From the NCBI GenBank assembly GCA_024682075.1, contig JAIKZQ010000004.1, forward strand, positions 1-61,681: a stretch of DNA of 61,681 bases, read 5' to 3'. Every line of letters starts with the position of its first letter. Positions within the stretch are counted from its first letter, which is position 1. Positions 7,807 to 16,570 of the stretch are shown one piece after another. The DNA is from Lachnospiraceae bacterium (lineage in GTDB: Bacteria > Bacillota > Clostridia > Lachnospirales > Lachnospiraceae). The notes beneath the pieces are model-generated. The model was not told the DNA's origin. It did no database searches and saw only the letters and a list, made by a program, of their open reading frames with translations. The position numbers and the translations under genes were made by a program.

Positions 7807-9105
7807 CTACAGATCAGCTTCATCAAAAAGCTGCATAAGAGATAATGATCCGAAGACTACAAACAGGTCTTCTTTTCCGAAAGGAATATCCAAAGCAGCC
7901 TTAAGAGAATCCGCCACGGTTATCCTGTGAGGATCCGGAACAGAAAGGCCGGCACCAAAAAGCTCTTCGCGGACGCTTAACGCTGCCTGAGCAAGCTCCT
8001 GTGACGGCAAACCTCTCTTACGATCGGGCAGATCAATGGCTGAAAACGACACTGTTCCGGGGAGCATGATGCGAAGTATCTCCGGATAGTCTTTATCTTT
8101 GAAAACGCCCATTATTAAATGGACATTATGTCTACCATCAAGCCATCCGTCCAGGGCCAAAGCCCCCCTCAAAGCCTTGACAGCACCGGGATTGTGAGCT
8201 CCGTCCCTTATCACGGCAGGGGAGGTTTTGATCATCTCGAAACGCCCAGGCCAGCTTGCGTTATGTAAACCGTTCAGCATGATATCATATGTTATTTCAG
8301 CTTTGGGGAACCTCTTTTTCAGATCGGGGCAAAGTCTTTGAAGCACATGAAGCGCAGTATTCAGATTGGCTGACTGATAAGCACCCGGAAGAGGATTTTC
8401 GAATCCGGCCGGAATAAGATCGTCGTCGGATGTGATGCATTCGGCTCCCGCTTTTCCGGCTTCCCTTATCAGAATATCCTCCGGAGAATATATTTTCCCC
8501 GCATGTTCCACTTCAGGCATATGTGAGATGATTGCCGGAACGCCTCTTCTCATTATCCCGGCCTTGTTGACTGCGATCTTCTCCGGATCATCCCCCAGAA
8601 AGCTCATATGATCCATGCTTATGGGGGCAAATACGGTTGCCAGAGGCTTAGTGAAGACATTCGTCGCGTCTTCCCTTCCGCCCATTCCGCATTCTGCGAT
8701 CACCACATCAGCTTTTTTCCTGTAAAAAAACAGAAATGCTGCCGCCGTCTCCGCTTCAAACCCTGTAGGCTTTATTGTCATGCCCTCAGCAGCTTTGCTT
8801 ACCAGGTCAACTGCCTCGGCATAGTCTTCTTCCGTGATATCCGCATCTGCAAGGCGTATCCTTTCAAGATATCTGAACACGGAAGGTGAGGCATATCTTC
8901 CCACCTTAAGCGAGCATGCGTTCAGCGCACTTTCGAGGTATGTGCATATGGAACCCTTGCCGTTAGTGCCCGCAACATGAATGACATTAAGCGATTCCTG
9001 TGGATCTCCAAGCCTTGAAAGCAATTCCTTTATCACTTCAGTTCCCGGAACAATGCCTGAGGAACCGGTATTTTCTATATAATTTCTTGCTTCTGCGTAA
9101 TTCAT
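7807..9105 (-). CDS. folC: Folylpolyglutamate synthase / dihydrofolate synthase
   Basis: A 432-residue Mur-ligase-family enzyme that adds glutamate to folates (and possibly to dihydropteroate). Visible motifs: AGTNGKGS (ATP-binding loop, about residue 45), the family segment SMDHMSFLGDDPEKIAVNK with NKAGI, and RDGAHNPGA in the C-terminal domain. Length matches the Gram-positive FolC family. It starts with ATG at 9105 and diverges from the Rrf2 gene; it precedes the S51-EAL gene on the same strand with a 72-base gap, so co-transcription is possible but not obvious. Confidence 0.93.
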   Translation of the reverse strand: MNYAEARNYIENTGSSGIVPGTEVIKELLSRLGDPQESLNVIHVAGTNGKGSICTYLESALNACSLKVGRYASPSVFRYLERIRLADADITEEDYAEAVDLVSKAAEGMTIKPTGFEAETAAAFLFFYRKKADVVIAECGMGGREDATNVFTKPLATVFAPISMDHMSFLGDDPEKIAVNKAGIMRRGVPAIISHMPEVEHAGKIYSPEDILIREAGKAGAECITSDDDLIPAGFENPLPGAYQSANLNTALHVLQRLCPDLKKRFPKAEITYDIMLNGLHNASWPGRFEMIKTSPAVIRDGAHNPGAVKALRGALALDGWLDGRHNVHLIMGVFKDKDYPEILRIMLPGTVSFSAIDLPDRKRGLPSQELAQAALSVREELFGAGLSVPDPHRITVADSLKAALDIPFGKEDLFVVFGSLSLMQLFDEADL

Positions 9106-9162
9106 GTGAACATTATAACATTTTCATGCACCTTTGCATCAGTCAAGTGTTTCATATAATCC

Positions 9163-9191
9163 TTGAAAACGTTCATGCGGCAATGTATCAT
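9163..9191 (+). promoter_or_regulatory. Sigma-A-type promoter for the Rrf2 gene
   Basis: TTGAAA at 9163-9168 and TATCAT at 9186-9191 are separated by 17 bases, about 50 bases before the Rrf2 start codon. Rrf2 regulators often repress their own promoter; no clear dyad operator is visible here. Confidence 0.6.
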
Positions 9192-9239
9192 AATCTCTGT
9201 GCATTAAAATGACATGATTTAAGAAAGATCAGAGAGAAA

Positions 9240-9674
9240 ATGCTTGTTTCAACAAAAGGAAGATATGCCCTGAGTGTCATCATTGACCTTGCGGAGCACG
9301 ATAACGAAGGATACATACCCCTGTCAGACATTGCAGCAAGACAGGGGATCTCAAAAAAATACCTGGAAGCCATTATCAAGGACCTGGTCAAGGAAAAGAT
9401 GGTCAAGGGCATCAGGGGAAAAGGCGGCGGCTATAAGCTGGCCGTGGATCCCGGCAAATGCACGGCATGGGATGTGATCAAGGCAACCGAGGATAATTTC
9501 ACTCCCGTTTCCTGCGTCACTGACGACCATGCGGCATGTCCCAACAAAACCGCCTGCAAGACTCTTCCCATGTGGATCATGCTGGACAGGGAGCTGAAGA
9601 TCTTCTTTGAAAAATACAGGATATCGGATCTGATTTCCGAAGAACCGTTTGAGAAAAGCAATCCGAATACCTGA
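9240..9674 (+). CDS. Rrf2 family transcriptional regulator
   Basis: A 144-residue winged-helix regulator of the IscR/NsrR/CymR group. The recognition region GISKKYLEAIIKDLVKE and wing KGIRGKGGGYKLA are typical. After the helices it carries Cys92, Cys100 and Cys106 (CX7CX5C, with Cys74 further upstream), positioned like the iron-sulphur ligands of IscR and NsrR, so iron-sulphur sensing is likely rather than CymR-type cysteine sensing. No iscS/iscU genes are adjacent: it is monocistronic between the divergent folC and the convergent xylanase gene, and is closed by a strong terminator. Its regulon cannot be inferred from context. Confidence 0.92.
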   Translation: MLVSTKGRYALSVIIDLAEHDNEGYIPLSDIAARQGISKKYLEAIIKDLVKEKMVKGIRGKGGGYKLAVDPGKCTAWDVIKATEDNFTPVSCVTDDHAACPNKTACKTLPMWIMLDRELKIFFEKYRISDLISEEPFEKSNPNT

Positions 9675-9712
9675 CCAAAACATAATAAAACAAGAATAAT
9701 AAACCATAATAA

Positions 9713-9744
9713 TACCCCACCGAAGCACGAGCCTCGGTGGGGTA
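9713..9744. terminator. Bidirectional terminator between the Rrf2 and xylanase genes
   Basis: A perfect 11-bp inverted repeat (TACCCCACCGA/TCGGTGGGGTA) with a 10-base loop lies between two convergent genes. The flanks are T-rich on the plus side and TATTATTATGG on the minus side. Confidence 0.85.
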
Positions 9745-9747
9745 TCC

Positions 9748-11949
9748 TTATTTCTTTTTCTTCTTCTTGGAATTTTTACCGTTCTTACCGTTTTTGTTGT
9801 TCATATTATTAGATTTGTTTTTTTCTTCCGGTTGTTCTTTGACATCCTTGTCTTCTTTTCCGGACTCAGTTTTCTTCTCTTCGGTTTTTTTGACTTCAGA
9901 TCTCTTGGCTTCGACTTTGCCGGTTTCGGATTCTTTCAGACGGCCAAGTACCACTCCCAAAACAATGACCGAGATGGCAGCCAGCATCACGGCAATTCCG
10001 ATAGCCTGATGAACCTGAAAGCCCTGACCCTCTGTATCAGTTGCGGGCTGATCGACAGTGGCAGCGGCGTCGGCATCCGGAGCGGTATCTGCCGCATCAG
10101 TCCCTCCGCCTTCGAATCCGTCAGCCATCTGAACATCGTCGCACATCCTGATCTCGAAATCATCGATCAGGAATTCACCGGATCCTTCGGTCTCAAAATA
10201 CAAACCTGCCGAGTCAAGGTTCTCCGGAAGTCTTACCGTAGTCTCGACCAGAGTCCAGTCGAATTCAGGTGTGTCGAACGAAACGCTGCCGGCATCCTCA
10301 AAGCCTTCAATGCCCATGGTAAGGATCTGGTCTTCCGACTTGATGTAATAAGATATCGTTATTGCATGACCTATGAATCTGGAGATGTCATATCTGAGAG
10401 TTGCATCCACTGCATCTCTCCTGACCTGCAGAGCAAATCCGGTAGCTGCATCCGGGGTGTGGTTTTCTTTCATCTTGAGCATTACGGTTGCCTGATGTCC
10501 CGCACCGCGGCTTACAAATCCCAGTTCCGACGGAGTCTTGTTGGACCAGCTGCCGTTCACCTGAACAGGCTCGAAATCAAGGAATAAATCCTCCGCTCTT
10601 CCGCGAATGGAGTAATCGACCATGTCGAACTCTTCTCTCATGCCGGCCATCACAACCGCATAATAAGCAGATTTTGGTGACAGATCGGTGTTGAACAAAA
10701 GAGGCTCGGTTTCTTTTCTCCAGGAAGATGTATCGGTAAGCCCCCACAAGGTGACGGAATTAATGTTTATACCGCTGTCCACTGCATCGAGAAGCATGGT
10801 GAAATAGTCATAATAAAATCTTGCCTGTCTGTAATCGCCGGCATCTCCGGGAGTATGCTTTCCTACGTCAAGCTCGGTAACCTGAAGGTTGTTGATCGCC
10901 GCCGCATACTTTTCAAGTGCTGCTGCATACTGGGTAAGAGAATCGGTAGCGGTCAGGTGTCCCTGAAGTCCGATTCCGTCGATAAGTCCGTCTCCGTAAA
11001 TGGTTCCGTCTCCGTCGGGATTGATGACGGGGCTCTGTACCACGCGGTGCCCCTCGTTGAACTGTCTTACGGTCAGGACATCAATGATGGCATCTACCTT
11101 TGCGGGGAACCACTCATTATAATCATTGTAATAAAGCTCGGGCTTGATGGATGAAAGATCGCCGTCCGGATCAAGTCCGTACTGCTCTGCATACATGGGA
11201 GCGAATTTCTCCTCTGCCTCTCTTGCATAGAGGAAGCTGAAATACAGGAAATCCGGTCCGATGATCTTGTACCAGTAACTTCTTCTGAGTCCGTCATCCT
11301 GATTTTCCTCCACGGCCTCGTTCACCACGTCCCATGCATAGATGGTCTCGGCATAACCGTTCGCATAAGTGTATTCCATGACGCTATAGATATAAGTCTT
11401 CAGTCTTGCAAGAAGGGTGTCCCTGTCAACAAGGCAGTCCTCATCAAGAGTCACATTATAATCTCTCGTCACGGATCCGTTTGAAGTGGCTTTGAAATCC
11501 CTTGCAAAGATGGAAGGATCAACCTGTGAATGCCAAACAAGGCAATGTCCCCTGACAGGCATGTCATGTTCCTTGGCCCAGTCAAGGAGTTCCTCTGCAG
11601 CTCTGTCAACAGTAAACAGCCCCTCGACATTAGGATCAAAATTATAAGCAGGTTTGAACTCATTTCCGAAAGTCATCGAATTGAACTGTTCATCGATGAA
11701 TTCTTCCTTGAATGCATTACCGATCTCTGCAGTCGTGTCACCCCAGTGGCTGATAGCCTGGACCGCAACACCCAGCCTGAACTTGTCGGCATATACCTCC
11801 TTGAGGCTCTCAAGCGACATATAGTCGTAATAGCCCTCTGCTCTCACCGTTCCGGGCATGCTGCATCCGCCTGAAAGCAGTGAATTGACTGCAGTCACTA
11901 TCCCAAGGAATGTAACCGCCGTTTTCTTCAAAATCTTCTTAAACATCAT
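9748..11949 (-). CDS. GH10 endo-1,4-beta-xylanase with C-terminal CBM-like domain and membrane anchor
   Basis: A 733-residue surface xylanase. A signal peptide (about 1-37, with a possible lipid cysteine at 29 in SGGC) precedes a GH10 barrel at about 45-440. The acid/base is Glu211 in WDVVNEAVEE and the nucleophile is Glu359 in VTELDV. Residues about 450-605 form a beta-sandwich like CBM4/9/22 modules. After a linker comes a membrane segment (about 645-668) and a highly charged tail ending in six lysines, which should hold the C-terminus in the membrane with the enzyme outside. Its ATG overlaps the upstream U32-like stop (ATGA), so it is translationally coupled to that pair. It hydrolyses internal xylan bonds to supply oligosaccharides. 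Confidence 0.95.
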   Translation of the reverse strand: MMFKKILKKTAVTFLGIVTAVNSLLSGGCSMPGTVRAEGYYDYMSLESLKEVYADKFRLGVAVQAISHWGDTTAEIGNAFKEEFIDEQFNSMTFGNEFKPAYNFDPNVEGLFTVDRAAEELLDWAKEHDMPVRGHCLVWHSQVDPSIFARDFKATSNGSVTRDYNVTLDEDCLVDRDTLLARLKTYIYSVMEYTYANGYAETIYAWDVVNEAVEENQDDGLRRSYWYKIIGPDFLYFSFLYAREAEEKFAPMYAEQYGLDPDGDLSSIKPELYYNDYNEWFPAKVDAIIDVLTVRQFNEGHRVVQSPVINPDGDGTIYGDGLIDGIGLQGHLTATDSLTQYAAALEKYAAAINNLQVTELDVGKHTPGDAGDYRQARFYYDYFTMLLDAVDSGININSVTLWGLTDTSSWRKETEPLLFNTDLSPKSAYYAVVMAGMREEFDMVDYSIRGRAEDLFLDFEPVQVNGSWSNKTPSELGFVSRGAGHQATVMLKMKENHTPDAATGFALQVRRDAVDATLRYDISRFIGHAITISYYIKSEDQILTMGIEGFEDAGSVSFDTPEFDWTLVETTVRLPENLDSAGLYFETEGSGEFLIDDFEIRMCDDVQMADGFEGGGTDAADTAPDADAAATVDQPATDTEGQGFQVHQAIGIAVMLAAISVIVLGVVLGRLKESETGKVEAKRSEVKKTEEKKTESGKEDKDVKEQPEEKNKSNNMNNKNGKNGKNSKKKKKK

Positions 11950-12881
11950 ATCCTCCTCTTACCGGTTCCCTGGGATGCACGGTTTCTGAGATCCCTGAGC
12001 TGCGTCTCCAGCTTGCTCTTAACCATGCTCCTGTACTCGGGGCGAACCAGAAAATATAAATAAGACTCTAACAGATAACTCTCCGGCATTCCTCTTCCGG
12101 CTATCTTGAACTGTCTGAATCCTCTTTCGATATATGAACCGATCTCAGTATCCTTGATGAATGCAGGCCTGTCCATGCACTCGGAGAAAGTTCTCGGATT
12201 CTGTATGTTGGGACAGGGGAAGGGAGTTGCGGCATCAAATTCAAGCTGCATCCTTGACTGCTGTGCATAATGCTCGGCGCGCTTCGGACATCCGGGGAAG
12301 CATACCTCATTTACAAGGATCTCGCATCTGCCCGCATTGCCGGAATCCTGAATCAGCTTAAGTGCTTCTTCATCGTGATTCAGATCGTAATCAAGGACGA
12401 CCAGAAAATAGTCTTTGGCAAACTCCTCTTCAAGTTTTGCCTTATCGGTGATCCTCTTTGTAGTGGAGGAGATCATCTTAAATGAAGGATAATTTGCTCT
12501 CAGATAATCCTCAAGAGCCGGGGAATTGACGAGCACCTGATTCATCCCGTTATCGGCAAGCCTCATGATCAGATTGCAGTATGTATCGTAGCATTCCTTC
12601 TCACCTATAAGTGAATTGGTCCATGTAAATCTGACCGGAATGTTTCTTGAGTTATAGATCTTCAGGATCGATTCGATCTGCGTTTTCTGAGTGATACCTA
12701 TTACGGCGCGGCCGCCGTTCCAGATTGCTCCGGGGAATGTTCCGTATGATGAGCCGATGGCATATCCTTCGTTAAAATATTCGGGATAATCCTTCATCAT
12801 GTTCATCAGAAGCTGATTGAGAAGCCTGAAGGCACAGAATCCCGGTATGTGCCAATATATCTTATTATCGGTACCTTCCAC
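11946..12881 (-). CDS. U32-like four-cysteine protein, copy B
   Basis: A 311-residue cytoplasmic protein, paralogous to the gene immediately upstream. Four cysteines are shared with that paralogue: VCFPGCPKRAEHY (two), then PCPN and ECMD. The motif FKIAGRG near residue 260 resembles the (L)KIEGR signature of U32-family proteins (UbiU/UbiV, TrhP, RlhA), which carry a 4Fe-4S cluster on four cysteines. I therefore read it as a divergent U32-like iron-sulphur barrel; the reaction is unknown. The start is GTG at 12881, directly after the previous TAA and eight bases after GGAGG. It is coupled to the xylanase gene. Confidence 0.6.
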   Translation of the reverse strand: MEGTDNKIYWHIPGFCAFRLLNQLLMNMMKDYPEYFNEGYAIGSSYGTFPGAIWNGGRAVIGITQKTQIESILKIYNSRNIPVRFTWTNSLIGEKECYDTYCNLIMRLADNGMNQVLVNSPALEDYLRANYPSFKMISSTTKRITDKAKLEEEFAKDYFLVVLDYDLNHDEEALKLIQDSGNAGRCEILVNEVCFPGCPKRAEHYAQQSRMQLEFDAATPFPCPNIQNPRTFSECMDRPAFIKDTEIGSYIERGFRQFKIAGRGMPESYLLESYLYFLVRPEYRSMVKSKLETQLRDLRNRASQGTGKRRI

Positions 12882-13856
12882 TTATTTTTCCTCCGGCATG
12901 ACAAAAGGCTGCGGCATCGGCTTGTTTACTGTTATGATCTTATTGGCCTTGAGATTATTGAGGACCGTGATCCTGAACAGGCCCTGGTATTCAGGCTTGA
13001 TCAGATAATTGCTGTATGTCTCGACAAGAGAAAAGATATTGCCGGTACGTCCTTCTATCTTGAAGTTATGAATGTCAAGTTCGTCCGAATACTTTCCGAC
13101 AACATCTTCAGGCTTTACAAATGTCTTGTAATCCTGGATTGTGTAGAAGCAGTTATGCTCACCGTACTCGCAATGCCACTGCTTGATGGGAATATGATTG
13201 TCGGCAGGCAAGTGACGATTCTTGAGAATCAGTCTCTGGTTATCCGCAATGTTCCTGTAATGATTGGACCTTCTGGGACAGTTCGGTGTACAGAGACAGT
13301 TGACAAGTACTTCACATCTCGGATGATCATGGATCTTGGCAAGTGCCTCATAATCATTGTTGAAATCGTAATCGAGCACAACGAGATGATACGGCTTTTC
13401 GAGTTCCTCGTTTACTTTATCTATATCTTTAATCCTCTTGCACGTAGAGGATACAATCTTCATGTTCGGGTATTTATTTCTGATGTAATTCTCAAGGATA
13501 GGAGAAAAAAGAATGACACAGTTCTTCTCATCCTTTGCAAGCTGATCCAGACAGAAGTTGCAATAAGGATCACTGCATTCATGTTCTGTAATGGTCATGT
13601 TGGTATATGTAAGTCTGACAGACACGCCATGAGAATTAAGTGACTTTATGACATTAACGATATATTCCGCGGAACACTGGTCATTATATGAAGGGCGGCC
13701 CCCGTTCCAAAGAGAAGTCGGAAACTCTCCATAGCAGCTTTCTATTTTGACTCCCTCACGAAACATCTCGGGTTTCTGTTCAAACAGGCTGATCACCAGC
13801 ATGTTAAGAGGATAGTTTTGTCTGAGTCCGGGAAGATGAAATTTTGCTTCGCCCAT
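12882..13856 (-). CDS. U32-like four-cysteine protein, copy A
   Basis: A 324-residue protein similar along its length to the following gene: both have the YG-FP--WNGGR block near residue 50, the MKIVSSTCKRI / MISSTTKRI block, and LVVLDYD. The cysteine set is LCTPNCPRRSNHY, then HCEYGEHNC. FKIEGRT near residue 260 matches the U32 signature well. No catalytic function is assigned. Hydroxylation of RNA or cofactor-type chemistry, as in U32 relatives, is possible, but its place beside polysaccharide genes suggests a link to surface glycan metabolism. ATG at 13856 follows CGGAG. It lies just past a strong terminator-like hairpin that follows the binding-protein gene. Confidence 0.6.
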   Translation of the reverse strand: MGEAKFHLPGLRQNYPLNMLVISLFEQKPEMFREGVKIESCYGEFPTSLWNGGRPSYNDQCSAEYIVNVIKSLNSHGVSVRLTYTNMTITEHECSDPYCNFCLDQLAKDEKNCVILFSPILENYIRNKYPNMKIVSSTCKRIKDIDKVNEELEKPYHLVVLDYDFNNDYEALAKIHDHPRCEVLVNCLCTPNCPRRSNHYRNIADNQRLILKNRHLPADNHIPIKQWHCEYGEHNCFYTIQDYKTFVKPEDVVGKYSDELDIHNFKIEGRTGNIFSLVETYSNYLIKPEYQGLFRITVLNNLKANKIITVNKPMPQPFVMPEEK

Positions 13857-13878
13857 TGTAGTTTACTCCGTATATTTT

Positions 13879-13912
13879 TAAAAAAACAGGGCGACGTTTA
13901 GGCGCCGCCCTG
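13879..13912 (-). terminator. Intrinsic terminator/attenuator after the solute-binding protein gene
   Basis: On the minus strand CAGGGCG and CGCCCTG pair around a 12-base loop rich in further GC pairs, followed by seven Ts. It stands 23 bases after the binding-protein stop codon and about 23 bases before the next start codon on the same strand, so downstream genes depend on read-through or a promoter overlapping this hairpin. Confidence 0.88.
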
Positions 13913-13935
13913 CTGTGAATAACTGACTTTAGAGA

Positions 13936-15438
13936 TTATCTCGTTGCGTTAGCTTCATCGATGTAGGTCTGCCATGCGGTCTTGGTTGCCTCAATGACTG
14001 AAGAAACATCAGCGCCGCCTGCATAGAGATTGTAGGTGAAGTCAGGACCGATCTGGAGATTGGGAACAAGTTCGCCGATCTCGTAGCCGCCGCTCTTGAT
14101 GATAAGAACTACAGAGCTGTCAACTGACTCGGTGTCATCAAACTTAGCATAGTAACCAGCCTTAAGTCCGTCAAGGGTCTGGATGAAATCTTCGTATCCG
14201 GGTACATCGCCGAAGTAAAGCATGTAAGCGAATGCGCAAGCATATGCCTTATCAGCATCATAGCATGCAGGGATAACATAGAGGTTATCGGATGCATATG
14301 AGTGATAGTTGCTTCCTGCGGAAGGTCCAACAGGGAAGGTTGCGAAACCAACTTCGTCATCCATCTGTCTTACGTTGTCAGCTTCCCAAACCTGTCCGGG
14401 ATAGAATGCGAAGTGTCCGCTGAGCCAGTCTTCCTTGTAGAAGTCCCAAGCTTCGTCGTTTACATAAGAGTTATGAACATCGTACTTATCCATAACTTCC
14501 TTACACATGTTGAGGCCTTCAAGAGTGTTAGGATCCTCAAGAGCGATTCTGAACTTTCCGTCCTCATCATAAGCAACGTAGGTTCCGCCGTTAGACATAA
14601 CGAATCCGGAAATAAGGTCGCCGTAGTTCTCGCCGCATCCCCAGATATCGATGGTTCCATCGTTATCAAGGTCTCTGGTTACGGTGTCAAGCATCTGGAT
14701 CCAAGCATCCCATGTCCAGGTTCCTGCATCCTGCATCTGATAGATTGAATCAGGATCGATACCTGCATCACGAAGGACTCTCTTGTTGAAGAATATACCA
14801 GCTCTAGCCTCTGAGAAGCCGTTGTTAGCTGCGTACATAGCATAGATGCTGTCGCCGTTTGAATAAAGCTCATCGACCTGGTTTCTGGTGAAGATAGGAT
14901 CGTGATCAAAATCAAGGCAGTCGATGGTAGCAAGGTCATACATGAGACCAGCGCCAAGTGCTGAGGTAGTAGCCTGATCGGGACGAATGGTGAATACATA
15001 GTAGTTGTCGTCGCCGTTAGCCATTACGTAATCAGCGAAATCCTGAGGAGCTCCAGCCCAGTCAGAGATAGCCAGCTCTTTAACGGTGAAGTTGTAGGTC
15101 TCCATGCACCACTGACGATAGTCGTTACGAGCCTCTTCGTAATCGTTGTTAGGCTCAGCAACTTCGCCTGATGACCACCAGTCACGGATGATGACCTCTA
15201 CGCCGCCAAGGTCGATGGGGTTGCCGTTAGCATCGGTGATAACCTCATAAGGGCTCTCTTCCTCAACGGGAACGTCAACTTCTCCGCCGCCCTGTCCGTC
15301 ATCAACAACGGGGTTATCGGGGGTGTCAGGAGTAGCGGGGGTTCCTTCGTCTGATCCGCCGCCGCATCCTGCAAGTCCTGCAACCATTGCTGCGGTTGCA
15401 CCGACTGCAATAATCTGGTTCAAAAACTTTCTCTTCAT
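13936..15438 (-). CDS. Extracellular sugar-binding lipoprotein (ABC solute-binding protein family 1)
   Basis: A 500-residue lipoprotein. The signal peptide ends LAGC, followed by a Gly/Ser/Thr/Pro/Asp-rich linker to about residue 65. The mature part has the family-1 binding-protein pattern, including FFNKRVLRDAGIDP, TWTWDAWIQML, and WLSGHFAFYPGQVWE, and should deliver oligosaccharides to the two permeases encoded upstream. The frame stays open to 15516, but the start is set at 15438 because AAAGGAGG lies just before that ATG. It has its own predicted promoter and a structured leader, as expected for a binding protein made in excess over its permeases. Confidence 0.93.
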   Translation of the reverse strand: MKRKFLNQIIAVGATAAMVAGLAGCGGGSDEGTPATPDTPDNPVVDDGQGGGEVDVPVEEESPYEVITDANGNPIDLGGVEVIIRDWWSSGEVAEPNNDYEEARNDYRQWCMETYNFTVKELAISDWAGAPQDFADYVMANGDDNYYVFTIRPDQATTSALGAGLMYDLATIDCLDFDHDPIFTRNQVDELYSNGDSIYAMYAANNGFSEARAGIFFNKRVLRDAGIDPDSIYQMQDAGTWTWDAWIQMLDTVTRDLDNDGTIDIWGCGENYGDLISGFVMSNGGTYVAYDEDGKFRIALEDPNTLEGLNMCKEVMDKYDVHNSYVNDEAWDFYKEDWLSGHFAFYPGQVWEADNVRQMDDEVGFATFPVGPSAGSNYHSYASDNLYVIPACYDADKAYACAFAYMLYFGDVPGYEDFIQTLDGLKAGYYAKFDDTESVDSSVVLIIKSGGYEIGELVPNLQIGPDFTYNLYAGGADVSSVIEATKTAWQTYIDEANATR

Positions 15439-15450
15439 AATCCTCCTTTT

Positions 15451-15464
15451 GACCGAAATCGGTC
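15451..15464 (-). promoter_or_regulatory. Palindrome GACCGA-N2-TCGGTC next to the binding-protein RBS
   Basis: A perfect 6-bp inverted repeat with a 2-base spacer ends just before the AAAAGGAGG ribosome-binding site. It could be an operator half-site pair or an RNA hairpin affecting translation. Confidence 0.45.
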
Positions 15465-15473
15465 GGTTTAAAA

Positions 15474-15505
15474 ATATATAATGCCGCTTTATTGCGGATA
15501 TATAT
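15474..15505 (-). other. Leader hairpin in the solute-binding protein mRNA
   Basis: CCGC/GCGG with a 6-base loop is extended by complementary AT-rich arms (ATATAT...ATATAT, with a bulge). It lies in the predicted untranslated leader between the internal promoter and the start codon, and may stabilise the transcript. Confidence 0.5.
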
Positions 15506-15528
15506 CGGGCTTTCAAAACCCACTGATT

Positions 15529-15558
15529 ATTATATCACAAATACCAGCGGGATGTCCA
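15529..15558 (-). promoter_or_regulatory. Internal promoter for the solute-binding protein gene
   Basis: Read on the minus strand, TGGACA (15553-15558) and a perfect TATAAT (15529-15534) are 18 bases apart, starting five bases after the upstream permease stop codon. Transcription would begin near 15522, giving a leader of about 80 bases. Confidence 0.7.
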
Positions 15559-15562
15559 CTTT

Positions 15563-16570
15563 TTACATCTTGATACCGGTAGATGAAAGGGACTCGACGA
15601 ATCCTCTCTGAGCGAACAGATAAAGGATGATGAGGGGCAGGACTATCATCAGTGTTCCGGTTGAAAGGATACAGTTAGAATATGCAACCGAAACGGATGT
15701 CTGAATTCCGAGCTCTCTCATGATGAATGCACCGAGGGAGTCGACTATCCTTGCAAGCGATGTGGAAACCAGCTTGGTGGTTCCGAGGAACATGCTTGAG
15801 TAGAAACCGTCAGTCCACTGCCATACAAATGCAAACAGGAAACATGAAGTGAGAATGGGCTTGGCATCGGGAAGCATGATGACGAAGAATGTCTTAAGAG
15901 TTCCGCATCCGTCAACATATGCAGCTTCCTCAAGTTCCTTGGGAATGTTACGGAAGAACTGTCTGATCAGATAGATGTACAGTCCGTTCTTAAGTCCCAC
16001 ACAGCCGGCACTCATCATATAGTACGGCAGGACCGAACCTCTCAGATTTATAGCCTGGCCGGTTATCGCTCGTACCAGACCGAATATGTCGAAAAATCTG
16101 AAGTGAAGGTAAAGTGATGTGGATATGACCTGAGGCGGAACGACGATCATCAGGAGCACACATCCGAACAACACATTCTTAAGAGGGAAATCATATCTTG
16201 CGAATCCGTATCCGACAAGGGTACATACGATAACCTGAAGAACTGCTATCGTAAGTGAGATGATCATGGAGTTCTTGAAAGCCTCCTTGTAGGACATGAT
16301 CTCAGCCGACAGCTGATAGTTCTCAGTCGTGAAATGCGCGGGGATATTTACGACAACGGGATCGTAAAGATCTTCCTCGGTCATGAAACTGACTGAGACC
16401 TTATTGAGAATGGGCTGTATGATCATGAAGCACATTCCGAACAGAAGGATAAAGCGCACCAGACTGATGCAAAACTGAGTCGCAATCTTCCTTCTCTTGT
16501 ATACGGACATCTTCGGCTTAGCCTGTGCACCACCCTGAGTGGGCGCACTCATCACCGCAGTATTACTCAT
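15563..16570 (-). CDS. Carbohydrate ABC transporter permease, MalG type
   Basis: A 335-residue inner-membrane permease with six predicted membrane segments. The EAA loop that docks the ATPase reads EAAYVDGCGTLKTFFVIMLPDAKP, typical of CUT1 family MalG/LacG proteins. The start at 16570 is chosen because CAGGAGGG precedes it; the frame is open for 14 more codons upstream. It overlaps the end of the partner permease by eight bases, so the two are coupled. No cognate ATPase gene is in the cluster, so a shared MsmX-like ATPase encoded elsewhere is inferred. Confidence 0.93.
   Translation of the reverse strand: MSNTAVMSAPTQGGAQAKPKMSVYKRRKIATQFCISLVRFILLFGMCFMIIQPILNKVSVSFMTEEDLYDPVVVNIPAHFTTENYQLSAEIMSYKEAFKNSMIISLTIAVLQVIVCTLVGYGFARYDFPLKNVLFGCVLLMIVVPPQVISTSLYLHFRFFDIFGLVRAITGQAINLRGSVLPYYMMSAGCVGLKNGLYIYLIRQFFRNIPKELEEAAYVDGCGTLKTFFVIMLPDAKPILTSCFLFAFVWQWTDGFYSSMFLGTTKLVSTSLARIVDSLGAFIMRELGIQTSVSVAYSNCILSTGTLMIVLPLIILYLFAQRGFVESLSSTGIKM

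Noticed and set aside
12849..13643. Open frame of 264 codons opposite the U32-like copy A gene
   Set aside because: Opposite strand carries the conserved cysteines and paralogy; this frame has only hydrophobic noise.
15439..15516. N-terminal extension of the solute-binding protein
   Set aside because: It precedes the lipoprotein signal and crosses the leader hairpin; AAAGGAGG is next to the ATG at 15438.
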